A DNA stretch of 64,000 bases from Turritopsis dohrnii (taxonomy: Eukaryota > Cnidaria > Hydrozoa > Anthoathecata > Oceaniidae): positions 852,495 through 916,494 of the forward strand of contig BQMF02000162.1 of NCBI GenBank assembly GCA_027922465.2, written 5' to 3'. Below the pieces are notes generated by a model. The model worked only from the letters and a program-made list of their open reading frames with translations. It was not told the DNA's origin and made no database searches. Shown in pieces: positions 10,803 to 21,672 of the stretch; positions within the stretch are counted from its first letter, which is position 1; every line of letters begins with the position of its first letter. Made by a program: the position numbers and the translations under genes.

Positions 10803-11438
10803 TTACATCGTCTTGCCATCCCGCTGGACTTCTTCCTCTTCGATATCTTCTGCCACCTCGAACGCTTCATTCAAGTCGATTTGTTGATGTTTGTGCTAAA
10901 ACAAAACGTGAACAAATTCGAAATTCAAAATATATTATATTATGGTGAATTAGAACCAAGTCACCTACCATTTATTTCACTAATTTTTTAAATCCATAAA
11001 TGAAATAAAATATATTCTCACAGAATATACAGTCAATAGTCAAGATATACGAAAACAGAACTGTCCACATAAAATAATATTTCCCATTCTACTAGCACGT
11101 TTTCACTAGACAGTCCACCTCACTCCACAAAACAAAATCCACCCAAAGATTTAAAGACTAACGATTTGCTCTGCAACTTATTTTACTTACTTATGGCACG
11201 ATAGCCGTACTTTCCAAACAGACGGAAAGCTAGGATCAACATTATGTTCAACAACTTTAAAATCGGGACTTAAGCAGTATGTTTGAACCTCAAAACTGTT
11301 AGTTATAAATCGTATCATTATAGATCATAACAGGCCGATTTTTGAACTGTAAAGAAGAACAATTGAGCAGTGGGGTTTTGGTTATAGCTTACCTAAAGTC
11401 TGTATTTGAAGTCTTTGAATTCAATTTGAAGTCAAATC
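10803..11438 (-). CDS. Possible 3' exons of an unrecognised minus-strand gene
   Basis: Three exon-like pieces have good splice sites. 11438-11393 ends in TTTAG|GTAAGC. 11295-11191 follows an ACTAACAG acceptor, continues in phase and reads VQTYCLSPDFKVVEHNVDPS. It ends at AA|GTAAGT. 10895-10803 follows TTTTGTTTTAG and has a 30-codon acidic frame with VAEDIEEEEVQRDGK before a stop. The first two fit in phase. The last is open in a phase that does not match the second, so an extra exon is missing or its long frame is chance. No family recognised. Confidence 0.3.
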
Positions 11439-14400
11439 CTTAATTTGTATACAGAGACGCACTGATGTTGTTTATATCAGAAAGTCAAGAAAAAGCGTAA
11501 GAATTCATAAAAAAATAGAACGAAGCATATTCATGACATTTTATGAGTGATTAATTTGTTGTTGTGACACCGCCTCCATATCTTTAAATGTTTCACGAAT
11601 GAGTGGTGAGCCTTTTCTTTTAAAACATGTGAATCATTGTCAATTTATTTCTAATTTCTGTTTGCGCTTGTCATTTTTAACATTGAGCATTTCATTAAGG
11701 ATGATTTGATATCCAAATACCCTGTTCTTTTTTAATTGCTTTCATGAATATTTGTATAGCTGGATGAAATGAACTAAACACTTTCATGATTTTTACTGAT
11801 TATTTGTTGATATTACATCAAATTTTGATGACAATAAATAATATCTTTGTTTTAAAGTTCCTCCCAAACATTAATTGACGGATCAGTCCAACCCAAATGG
11901 CAGATACTAATCGTTAGAAGAAACTTTTGCATTTACTCAAATAATTATATCTCGCTACTTTCTCTGCTATGATGGTTTCACATATCCCGTTGCTATGACT
12001 TTTGTCTTTTTCCTTCGCTCACTAAATACTTTCGTAGCCGCAAGGTGACCGTGTTTCACAACGAATGCAATAAATAAAACAGAGCTTGTATGCTTTACAG
12101 TTACTGATGCGGCGAAACGTCGGAACACAGAATTGAAGCTCAGCTATCTACAATTCATTACTCTAACCCACCATGCACTAAAAATAACGCATTTATGAAA
12201 TAAACAAGCGGTATATGACGAATCCCTTTAATACGAACCTCTATAATCCGAATGAATTTCAAGGTTCCTCAACTTATCATTTCCTAGCAAAAACACTATA
12301 GTTCGAACTTTCCCCTAAATTGAACGTATGTTTGGTCTCTTTTCAATGTTCAAATGACGAAGAGTGTACTGCGTTTCCAGAATAAACATCAAAACATGCA
12401 GAAAAGAATTTAATATTATCTTTATCGTAGACACTTTGAAAACCTGCTTTCTCATTTTAGGCTTGATTTGTTTTAATAAGAAAAGAACTTCAATAAAAAT
12501 TCATAACATGAAGGCAGACACAAAAATTCTGTAAGTAATTTTTGTTGACGTCTCAAATTCTGCGACCACATCGTTTCTTCTTTTTATTTTCACTTGCTTT
12601 CCTTCAGTTTATTGCTATGCCATGTAATGTTCCACTTACATCACACTTACTACTTTACTTCAGCTAAATATATGACTGGGACTGGACATAAGTTACGTCC
12701 AAGTTGAAAGAATGATGAACTGTTATGAAGGTTGTGAGAAAACTGAAGAAGGGGATCTCCACGAGAGATCCTATCATTTTTTTTTTATCTTGTTTGCTTA
12801 CTATTCTATTCTGTGATGGGTAGACCCATTACTGTTCTGATGAATAATTCTCATTACTAACTTCGAAACACTGCAAAACATAGGTACTTATCAGAATCTA
12901 ATATTTTGGAACCCTTTGTGAGTTCTAAATTGGACTTAAGGGTACTCGTAGACAACCTAATAATTTGACTAACTCTAAGGATGGATTTTTAATTCGACTT
13001 CGTATCATTGCAACAATTTAGTCCTCGATAACCTGTCGACATAGACATATATGTTATGTTATACATACATGCTATAGCCCCCTTGCCACCCTGCTCCGCG
13101 GTCGTACTGAAAACGAAAACGTGAGAATAGCAGTACTTCCGATAAATTTTCCTTGGTTCCTTTATGATTCTGTCTCTCGAAGTTCAAAAAACAAACTTCA
13201 AGGCATTATAAATAAACTTCTTAGCCCAAGTGTATAATTTCTGCTCTTTTGCGATTCATTGAAGATGAATATCTTGTACGTTGTCGTCCACGTTGCCGTC
13301 GTACTTTCGTAAGTTCCCTATTGCAGATAAACCGACTGATATTAAAAATCCATATCCAGGGAAAAAGTGCAGTATACTTCGAACATCAATGAGGTGATAA
13401 GTTTGTTTCAATCATATTATCTTATGCAATGAGCCCACCCTCAATATTGATGAGCACATGGGCGAAACAAAACGTTTTTGTATTTGGTTTTTTCAGGGAA
13501 TTCTATCAACTAATTTTTTTCATTTTTAATGCATAATAAATGTGTGCATTATTTATTCATAGTTCATTCAACAACATTCATTTTAAAAATAAGTTGAATT
13601 ACTAAGTTTGGTTCAGAAGAAGAAATCCACTGAACCAGTAGAATGAATGTTTTTATTTGTCGCATATCTTTTTTAAAAGTGCCACACGGGAGGAAACTTT
13701 CCTGATCCTGCACGTGGCTGGCATTCTTTGATGCAGTATCTTCGTTCTCTCAGATTGGGTATTCAGTTTGAACATTTTGTTCGGCCAAACCAATGAATTA
13801 ATTCGATATTACGAAAGTTCGTAGGTGAAAAGTGTTTGGATAGATTTAAAAAGATTTTCGCCATCTGCAGTGGTAATAATATTTGATTTATTCGTTTCAT
13901 ATTCTACAAAATGGTTTTTATTTTACCTAGCTTTAATTCCTCACCTTTGCTAGCTTCTTTTGGTTTATATGCTTCTTCAAATCTTTCTTTTGGGACAACA
14001 AAAAATTTGAAGACATACTTTTTAATATAACAAGACAGGGGCGGACGCAGAAATATTTTGTAAGTACAGCTCAACTTTTCGGATTCCAATAAGTATTCCG
14101 ATTCTCGATTATTATTCGGGACAACCCGATTTCCGGAAAAATGCCGTCCAGACGAGTTAACAGACGAGTTCTGTCGCAGTTAATCACGGTGAATCCCAGA
14201 CAACAAAATTACCTTTCACTAAGCACTGCAACCACAGAGCCATAAGGATAGAAGCCAAAATTTAAGACTTTATTCGATATTAGCACAACAAAAGTAAATA
14301 CAACATAATATAAAATGTCAACGTCTTTTATGTACAAAGTCATAAAACTAGTATTCTATATCCAATAAAACATGTTCCTTCTGTTGTACGAAAAACCTCC

Positions 14401-14441
14401 TAGTATGCTCACTTTCAATAAAGTTCCAGTTCCAGACTTGA
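11439..14441. other. Long AT-rich stretch without a supported gene
   Basis: There are no long frames of coding character. Items seen are a pogo-like CGAACCTCTATAATCCGAA segment near 12234, a T run at 12778-12788 and one possible signal-peptide exon at 13265. Confidence 0.4.
13265..13308 (+). CDS. Possible signal-peptide first exon
   Basis: ATG at 13265 begins a short hydrophobic frame (MNILYVVVHVAVVLS) that ends at a consensus donor TTTC|GTAAGT. A TATAAATA box lies about 55 bases upstream (13207). This layout fits a first exon of a secreted or membrane protein. No partner exon with matching phase was found before the Ig-like gene at 15030, so it may be a remnant. Confidence 0.25.
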
Positions 14442-14497
14442 TTAAATTAACTTAATGTTTGTTGCTGCAGCAGTAGGTGCTGATACTGTTAATGTTT
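14442..14497 (-). CDS. Terminal exon remnant, similar to the exon at 19567-19622
   Basis: On the minus strand a CTTTTTAG acceptor is followed by AAACATTA and then a short Thr/Ala-rich frame (TLTVSAPTAAATNIKLI) to a stop at 14442. AATAAA on the minus strand lies near 14269-14274. The minus-strand exon at 19622-19567 starts with the same AG|AAACATTA and the same phase. The pair may be the last exons of duplicated genes. Sequence upstream of it (14550-14885) is a dispersed repeat. Confidence 0.3.
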
Positions 14498-14549
14498 CTA
14501 AAAAGACAGACAATGAACAATTCAAAATTAAGATATGTTAGTACCAAAT

Positions 14550-14885
14550 GGAATGTAGGTGTTGGGTAACCCCATCACTCGTATCGCGGACCCTAAAAAA
14601 CGTCAGTTGTCCCTATTGGTTCTCGAGATATTTCCCCAAAAACGTCAAGTTCGATTGAGGATGCAATGCAATGATTCCACTGTGATACAGTAAAAATAAC
14701 TGACGTCACGCCACGTGCTATTATACTAATCGTCGATTATCACTGGTCTAACGAAAAAATGACCATGATTAAGAAGATTTCGACCGTAAAATTAAAAAAA
14801 AACAAACACTCTCTAAATTAAATGTGTTACACAGGCACGCGGATTAGTATAAGTAGATAGATATTATTATATTTTATATTATATT
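14550..14885. repeat. Dispersed repeat, copy 1 (second copy at 50960-51275)
   Basis: The two copies share most bases in the same orientation, for example CCCTAAAAAACGTCAGTT, CTCGAGATATTTCCCCAAAA, ATAACTGACGTCACGCC and GGTCTAACGAAAAAATGACC. Both end in an AT-rich TAGATA tail. No inverted ends or reading frame were found. It could be a SINE-like or MITE-derived family. Confidence 0.6.
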
Positions 14886-15029
14886 TTCAGCTACGAAATG
14901 TGGTTGTTTTGTTCTTACACAAAAGTGCTTTTAATGTCATCTAATATCATTCAGGTATTGGATTAACTGAATTGTGAATGTGTTTTATAGGTCACTCAAC
15001 TCAAACGTTCAATATCAGTGAAGTGGAGA

Positions 15030-18000
15030 ATGGATTTTAAAAAGCCAGAACAGTTACTATGTCTACTTACATTGACATGTAAGTCTTCTCTTCTTCATTG
15101 TACGAACACATTTGCAGGGGGACCGGGATTTTCCAGTCCTTACGTTTTCCTTAATAAACTACACTCTTTTTTTTTATAAGAACAATTTTATAAGAACAAT
15201 TGAGGGGCTGAAAATGGCCAAAAAATAAGAACGATTTAAGAACAGCTCTGTTTTCTTTTTTCTCCTTTTCTTGTTGAAAAATGTAACAGAAGATATTCTA
15301 GTTTTACAGTTTAAAATTAAAAGAATAAAAACTAGGTTCAAAAAGTAAACATAAGTATATGATAATTGAAGCTTCGAAGCTTTTTGAAACTAGATTTCTG
15401 TGTAAAAATAGCCCATAAATAAGAACAAAGTTAGAAACAATATGAGGCTGAAAGTGGAAACAAATTAAGAACAGTTAAGCCTCAAATTTCATGGTTCTTA
15501 TAAAAAAGAAAGAGTGTACTCCTTCGCCACCGACTTACTAGATTAGCATGCTGCAGTTGTGACGGCCTGTTAAAGTTGTTACTCACTAAAATCTCGATAA
15601 TTCGAGAACCTTCTCGATAATCTTTTATCATGGTTGGATGCAGTTTTGGATCGAGATCGACTATTAATTGCCATTTTCTTTGACTATATAAAAGTTAGTG
15701 TTAAGACAAGTCTTCTTCCGTTAAAAATAAAGGGGACTTCTGGTTAGGCGTGTTGGAGTCCAAGTTAGCTACTGAGACTGCTTGATTTCTTTTCTTTAAT
15801 AGCGCCATATACAATGGGCAGATTTGTTGAAAAATCACTGCGGGGGAGTGCGTTTTTATGTAATTGCACATTGTTTCAATACAAATGGTCTTTATGGCAG
15901 TGACATTTTCACGGTTTTACCCAGTAGGTATAAAAGTGGGCGCTATTACTGGTCAAAGAGTTATGTAGACATGCTAGCCGCAAATAAAAGTGGGCGTTAC
16001 AACGGGTCAATAAAAATAAATGGGGATGAAATGAGCTGATTTGTACTGACAATTATACTCTTTTAAAAATTTATTTGTTCTTGAGAAACTTTTTTACAAC
16101 AGGTTTCTCTACATCTGCAAGCAATATAAAACCTGTCAAAGATAATGTAGTCGGCGCTTTTGGCAAGAACGCATCTTTGCGCTGGCAGATCCCATCGTCA
16201 AACGAACACAGTATGTCATTTATACTGATGAGTCCAAAAAACGTGGCAATAGTCCGAGGTGATACAAACAGGCAACTGGTAACCAAAAAGGGTATCGAAA
16301 TATACGGGAACCGAATTTCTGCGGTATATGGCAACCATTCATATGTCGTTACAATTTCCTCGCTCCTTCTAAACGATGCTGGGTATTATCGTTTGACGGT
16401 TGCTTTGAAAAATTACGTCACTACTGCTATTCATCTGAAGGTTGAAGGTAAGGTCTTAAGTTTTGTAGAGAATTTGTACACGATGTTTGCATCAAGATCT
16501 GTTGTATCACATATTTTCGCTTCAAAGTTATTCGTATCATTTCACCACCCAGGGTTCTTTAAGATTCTTTACTTAAGGTGTCTGTTATAAATAAATGACT
16601 ACTCTAGTTCAATTACTGTAATTTTTTTAGCAGTAGTGGCTTAGTGGTTAAAGCATTGAGCTTAGGAACCCAATATTGAGGGTTCAAACCCCGCTGAGGT
16701 CGGGTGTTGAAAAAGTCACGACACCTGGAGGTACTGCAACTAGCTCGATTCCCTGATGTATTTTGGGGGAAATGGAGGCTAGTCGGGGAGATTAACGCTA
16801 TGATGAACATCCGGAATATGTAGCCCCTCTCTTTGTAGTGGCTTCGGCCTTGAGTGATTAAAAAAAACAAAAAAAACAAAACAATTACGGTAAAATCTAT
16901 AGCTAGATGGTTTACTCGTAAGAGGTAACCATCCACTGTGCACGTAATGTAAACACGGGGCAATCCCAAGGTCTATCCAAAATCTTTACGCAATCCGAAG
17001 TAACTTAGCAATACTAGCAGACAAGATGAGACGTGTGACCATTCCTGAAATTATTACAAAGCTTAGCTTTGGTGATATTGACGGTCCAAATGATTTTGAA
17101 TCGGTGAAACTTTCAACAAATTTGAAGAACTTCCGAAGTTTGTCCAAATCTGAAAAATAACTTGCAAATTCGAAGTTGACACCTTTGTTTTTTGGAAATT
17201 TCTAAATTTGAGAATATGCTAGTGAGTTTATGTAAACGTTCCATGAAATAATTCATCACTTAGAGTAGCTGGAGAAACTGCAACTAGCTACAATGCGCTT
17301 GCCTATGTTTCCATTATTTAAAGGACAGAAAGGACTTTTGATTTATGAAAAGTTCCAATGACAGAGTTTACAGAGTTTAATTAAATGATAAATGATGCCC
17401 TTCAATTTCAAGTTATGGAAGTTCGGATTTAAGAGCTGTGACTTTAGTTCACTAACCGCCATAAAACATTGCTTTGAAATGCTCGACGACCAGTGTGCAC
17501 AATGTCGCCAACTCAGATTTTGAAGGCACTTTTGTTTTATCCACACATCTGATGATGCAAATGTCTTTCTCGATTGACCTATAAATTACGTCAGTCGTCG
17601 CTTCGTTTATAATCTTAAAAATTATACCTAATTTAATTCGTTGTGATAAAAAGAACTTTGTGGAATGTCTTTTCCTGATGTATCATTGCAGTTCGTGAAT
17701 ATTTGCAATCGTCAGCTTCATTCAATTTTTTAAAAAAGCAAGCACCCTTCATATTTTGAACTAACAATTAATGCTCACTTCCGTATTATTTCCTTTAATT
17801 ATTTTCTTGATTTCTTGTTGCTAGAACCTATAAAACCAACTAACACAACCACACAACCACAACCAACTAACACAACCGATCCAAGTAAGAAATCAAATCG
17901 TAAAACCGTCGTGATCATCGTTATCGTCGTCATCGTCGTTTTGGTTGCCGTCTTTCTAATAGTTTTTGTCGTGGTCTGGAAGAAACGTCATCGTCGACAA

Positions 18001-18813
18001 ATTATAAATTGCTGTAAGATATACTTTTAATTGAATCGAATACTATTTTTATTCATTTTATCTTAAAGTGATTTAGTCTAAAGCTCAACAGAATTTGCTC
18101 ACCTGCAATATGACTTCCAAGTCAACCAAATTGAAATTTAATCACAAACAGGAGGCAGATGAGGGATTTTGGAACAAGTAAGTAAGTAAGTAACGGGAGT
18201 TTTTAGTCCTTGGGCTTCCATCCGTAATGGTTGGTTCTTCCGCCCACCGACTTGCAACTAGTAGTTGACTTACCGCCAGAGATACGTATAGCAATGCTCT
18301 AACTTGCCCGAAGGCCAGTGCAAACTAGAGCACTCGTAACTAAGAGAAGTGCTATTATATTACAGGATATTACAGTAGGCAGAGAAATAGTAGTATATTT
18401 AAGGATGCTGTGACCATATAAGAAATAAGAAAAAAACAGTAGCTGTGTATCGAGTAGTCTCGAAATTCTCTTTAGATACTTAGAGATTTATTTCCATAGA
18501 ATTTCAAAAGAAAGTACGAGAGGATTTAATCATATTCTATAATTAGGGCGTAAAATAAATCATTCCACTGTTTCTATTGGTTTCAGCGTACGTATTCACG
18601 CCTTTATTATACTGACTTAAATTGGTGCTAACTCCGAATTGGAAATAAACGCTATTAAAGGTCAATTTATAATGAGCTCACAAGTTGACCGTATAGGTGT
18701 TTGAAGAGTTGTACAGGGTATATTAACGATTTTTTTTCTTCTATTGTTTAGGCGCTCCTGATAGTCCAACGGACGAGGAATTACATGGCTTAGATGATAA
18801 AGAAACAACTTGA
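15030..18813 (+). CDS. Single-Ig type I membrane protein, four exons
   Basis: Exons 15030-15078, 16103-16447, 17825-18013 and 18752-18813 all join in phase 1 and give 214 codons plus stop. Exon 1 encodes a signal peptide (MDFKKPEQLLCLLTLT). Exon 2 is one Ig-like fold: NVVGAFGKNASLRW for strands A'-C, then VVTISSLLLNDAGYYRLTV for strands E-F with the D.G.Y corner. Neither canonical Cys is present: the B-strand position is in ASLRW and the F-strand position is Arg after YY. Exon 3 is a Thr/Pro stalk and a 23-residue Val/Ile TM helix with KKRHRR as stop-transfer. Exon 4 is a short acidic tail. Signal/Ig/TM/tail with phase-1 exons resembles cnidarian allorecognition (Alr-like) genes, but the homology is inferred. 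Introns hold a MITE and two SINEs. Confidence 0.7.
15161..15517. repeat. MITE with ACACTCTTTTTTTTTATAAG ends
   Basis: The left end ACACTCTTTTTTTTTATAAG and the right end TTATAAAAAAGAAAGAGTGT are inverted, with ACT on both flanks as a possible 3-bp target duplication. Inside are several TAAGAACA...GAGGCTGAAA units. The same end and unit design appears in the 1.7-kb element at 53863-55594. It lies in intron 1 of the Ig-like gene. Confidence 0.7.
16625..16880 (+). mobile_element. tRNA-derived SINE with A-rich tail
   Basis: It begins AGCAGTAGTGGCTTAGTGG with an A-box, followed about 35 bases on by the B-box GGTTCAAACCC. The body runs to an A-rich tail (AAAAAAACAAAAAAAAC) near 16860-16880. The head resembles a tRNA with a D-loop TTAGTGGTTAAAGC. 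It differs from the TTAC-tailed SINE family elsewhere in the window. Confidence 0.75.
17026..17160 (+). CDS. Small open frame of unknown meaning in the Ig-gene intron
   Basis: ATG at 17026 opens 44 codons with balanced codon use (MRRVTIPEIITKLSFGDIDG at the start). The frame is open about 27 codons further upstream. No domain, splice link or promoter is visible. It may be a remnant of an exon or chance. Confidence 0.2.
   Translation: MRRVTIPEIITKLSFGDIDGPNDFESVKLSTNLKNFRSLSKSEK
18176..18325 (-). mobile_element. TTAC-tailed SINE, truncated copy
   Basis: A GTAA repeat at 18178-18193 is the reversed tail. It is followed by CGGGAGTTTTTAGTCCTTGG and the conserved SINE body. The copy ends near 18325 before reaching the tRNA-like head. 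It lies in the last intron of the Ig-like gene. Confidence 0.75.
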
Positions 18814-19456
18814 GAAGTTACCTTAGTGATTGCCATACATACGGAAGATAAAGGAAACGTTCGTACGGTACCGTGCATTAAAATGAAAATTGGAAGTTGA
18901 ATAGATTCTAAAAAACGTGGCAACTTTTCTCCTGTTACAGTCAGATCACTCGATTGATCAAAAACGAGTATCGATTGAGAATTTGTTGATGAGCAACAAA
19001 TATTAGTAGAACAACTTATTTATGTTTTTGACTTGGTTCCTAAGTACAACCCCCGGTAATGTCGTCCCACTTCATATAAATCAGGGTGGACCGTCGTTCA
19101 GTTATCCGGAGGTGGTTACTTGTTGTTCTTGTTCGTTACTGAAAAGAAGAAGTCCAATGGGATTACTCCTAGTCCCATGGCTGCTTAATGTTACACAATT
19201 TCAACGAAATATCTTACTTCCAGCACTTTGTAAGGCGCGGTTTTCAGCGGCGCCATAAACTGTCGAGTCTCCTGAAGAGTCTAAATATTCATTAATACTA
19301 ACAATAGGATAAAATTCTTTTATTTTGAATTTTATAACAGAGAAAAACAGTAAGATATACACACAGATATTATTTTATTATATTATTTCAACATCTCCAT
19401 TATATTTCAAACAAACATCAAATACACTGTAATTACTTTTCTTACTTACTATTAGT

Positions 19457-19791
19457 TTACGTCTGCAATAACCAATCAAAATACAGATTAAAAAAGAGTC
19501 ACAATAAAAATACCAAACAGGATGGATGTAATGACATTGTGTAACGTTATGTTCTTATGCACATACCTGAATTGTCCTCTTTAGTTCCTCGACATTGTTT
19601 TCAGTTGAAGTGGCTAATGTTTCTGTAAGAAAGATCGATATAGTAGTAAAAAGTAGATGGAAGAAAGAACAAAAATTATAATGAATGAAATAAAATTTAC
19701 CTTCATTTAAAATACCCCCTTTGTTTTCGGCTGATTCGTACAAAAAGTGTTCGGTATAGATTTTGTTCCGCATTATACATGCATCATGCAT
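19457..19791 (-). CDS. 3' end of a minus-strand gene, three short exons
   Basis: 19791-19701 reads HFLYESAENKGGILNE and ends GAAG|GTAAAT. It joins in phase 1 to 19622-19567 (TLATSTENNVEELKRTIQ), whose donor CAG|GTATGT joins in phase 0 to 19462-19457 (ACG TAA, after a TTGGTTATTGCAG acceptor). An AATAAA on the minus strand at about 19317 could be the poly(A) signal. The short Ser/Thr/Glu-rich end looks like a cytoplasmic tail. Upstream exons are cut off by the mobile element starting at 19836. No family recognised. Confidence 0.35.
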
Positions 19792-19835
19792 GAGAAAAGA
19801 GAAACTTTAGCTCTGCTGACTGGAGTAGAAGCAAT

Positions 19836-21672
19836 GATTTATAAGCGAAGCGCTAGATGTCTGACTCGGCATTTTGAAGTCAGGCATTGGTAGCCATCTT
19901 TAATAGTGGCAAAACATTGAAAACGAAAGTGAATTTACACTGAAATCCTGCTCAGCGGATGGATGTATAAACTGTTTTGATAAAGATAAGAACGTCCAAA
20001 TGCCATAAATTTCCCTTATGTAATCGAGAATTGTGTGTCAGATTGTTGCTTTCCATGAAAAATGAAGTGTAGCCCCTTCCATCTTCATCTTCGCTAAAAA
20101 TTCATTAAAAAAGTTTCAAGAAAATCGTCACTTAAAAAACTCTATGCACAACATACGCATCACCATCACTGCAAACCCCAGTTAAAAACACGCAAAACTT
20201 TGCCAAAACCCTAACAAAAAGGTAGTTACAGCAGAAGCTTAGGAGTAAGGACTCAAAAATTTCAAAGACAAAAAGTTACTTTCAGAAGAGTCAGCCCCAA
20301 TTAACTGAAAATACTTTCTGAATTAAGTAGCCACCCAAAGCATTGATAGGAAAATGCTATATTGATAAGATTCTGCTTTCAGTCGACTGTACCTTCACCC
20401 TAAGGTAGTTTAAATATACGAATTACATTGTTTTCATTCTTGATGTGTGCCACAAGTTAACGCTTGCAAGAAATGCACCTGCAGGTATTAAAGGAATTGT
20501 TGGCTCTGGGATATTAAAATAAAATGGAAACATATTCAATTATTAAATTATCTTTAAGATAATAAAGCATTAAATTTTTGGAATAAAATTTCCAACAGTC
20601 GCGTAGAATTCCATTGTCACAAATAAATACTAAAATTGAGCAGATCTGAAGCTAGATGCAATATAATTTTTGATGAATTCAGGTCATCCTGATTTTGTAG
20701 ATGCTTGCCTTGTCTGTTGATGTTTCAAAGTGTAAAAGTGCACTTGAAAGGCTACAAAAGGCTTTAACAATAATACAGGTATCAGATAATTCAAATCAAG
20801 TCTTAAACAAACTTTGATATGCAACACAATAACCGGATCAGAGGAAGCCAATTGTTTGACATTCGAACCTCATTCTTGTGGATCTGTGTTCTCCCTCAAC
20901 AAATGGAAATGACAAAATGCTCCATAATGAATGAAAACTCTTTGAGTTCTTGATATCGCATCAAAGTTCCACACAACTCCCAAGTACAGGGCATCGCGAT
21001 CATTGCTGCTTTAATCATTCACAAGATTTCAACAAAGGTGTGTAGAGAATGATTCAATGCATCTACCTGGTTCTAATCAACAATCACTGTCTAGCATTCC
21101 ATATCTTTCATTTACCAATCAAAAGGCTTTGTTAAACCATCCTTTTCTGTCCGCAAAATTGTTCATAAAGAAGCAAATAAGGTCATCAGTTACATGGCTG
21201 TTTCACACTATCTAAACTAAAATCAATAAAAACAATCTAGTGAATCGATTCAATCAAAAATGGCCACAAAAAGATGAAAACTTGTTCCCAGAATTGCATG
21301 TACGAGTAATCAATACAGGAGAGAAGAGCTTTCAGCCTTTTAGTGTTCTATTTGATTGTTTAGTGTTAAGTAAAAGAAACATTCATATTAATGCAACCAG
21401 CAAACAGATCTTATTTTATGTTGTTTTGAGCCAGTTGCAACCAATAAGCCATCCCTATCGTAACAAAATTAAAGTATTTTTCCTTACTTACTTATCTAGG
21501 AAATTTAGCAACAATTCTAAACTAATAAACAATAAATTTTTCTTCAGTTCGTGCTTGATTTCCCCTGCACCGAAGGACTTCTTGCCACCATTAAAAATGG
21601 CTACCATGCCTCACTTCTGTAAGCGTGATTCTACGGGAGTTAGACATCTAGCGCTTCGCTTATATATCAATG
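19836..21672. mobile_element. Non-autonomous TIR element, AAGCGAAGCGCT family
   Basis: The left end TATAAGCGAAGCGCTAGATG (19841) and the right end CATCTAGCGCTTCGCTTATA (to about 21667) are inverted. Similarity continues inward through GCCATCTTTAATAGTGGCAA against TTGCCACCATTAAAAATGGC, giving about 90-bp imperfect arms. The same ends bound the element at 40358-42105. The interior is AT-rich with only short frames (21240-21677 is open but shows no domain). Confidence 0.65.

Noticed and set aside
12230..12320. CGAACCTCTATAATCCGAA segment resembling a pogo-type end
   Set aside because: Only one end was found and the similarity is short.
15804..16040. Possible second Ig-like exon upstream of the one used (acceptor TTTAATAG, then FLCNCTLFQYKW)
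   Set aside because: The phase-compatible frame meets a stop after about 33 codons and no donor fits; the gene joins cleanly without it.
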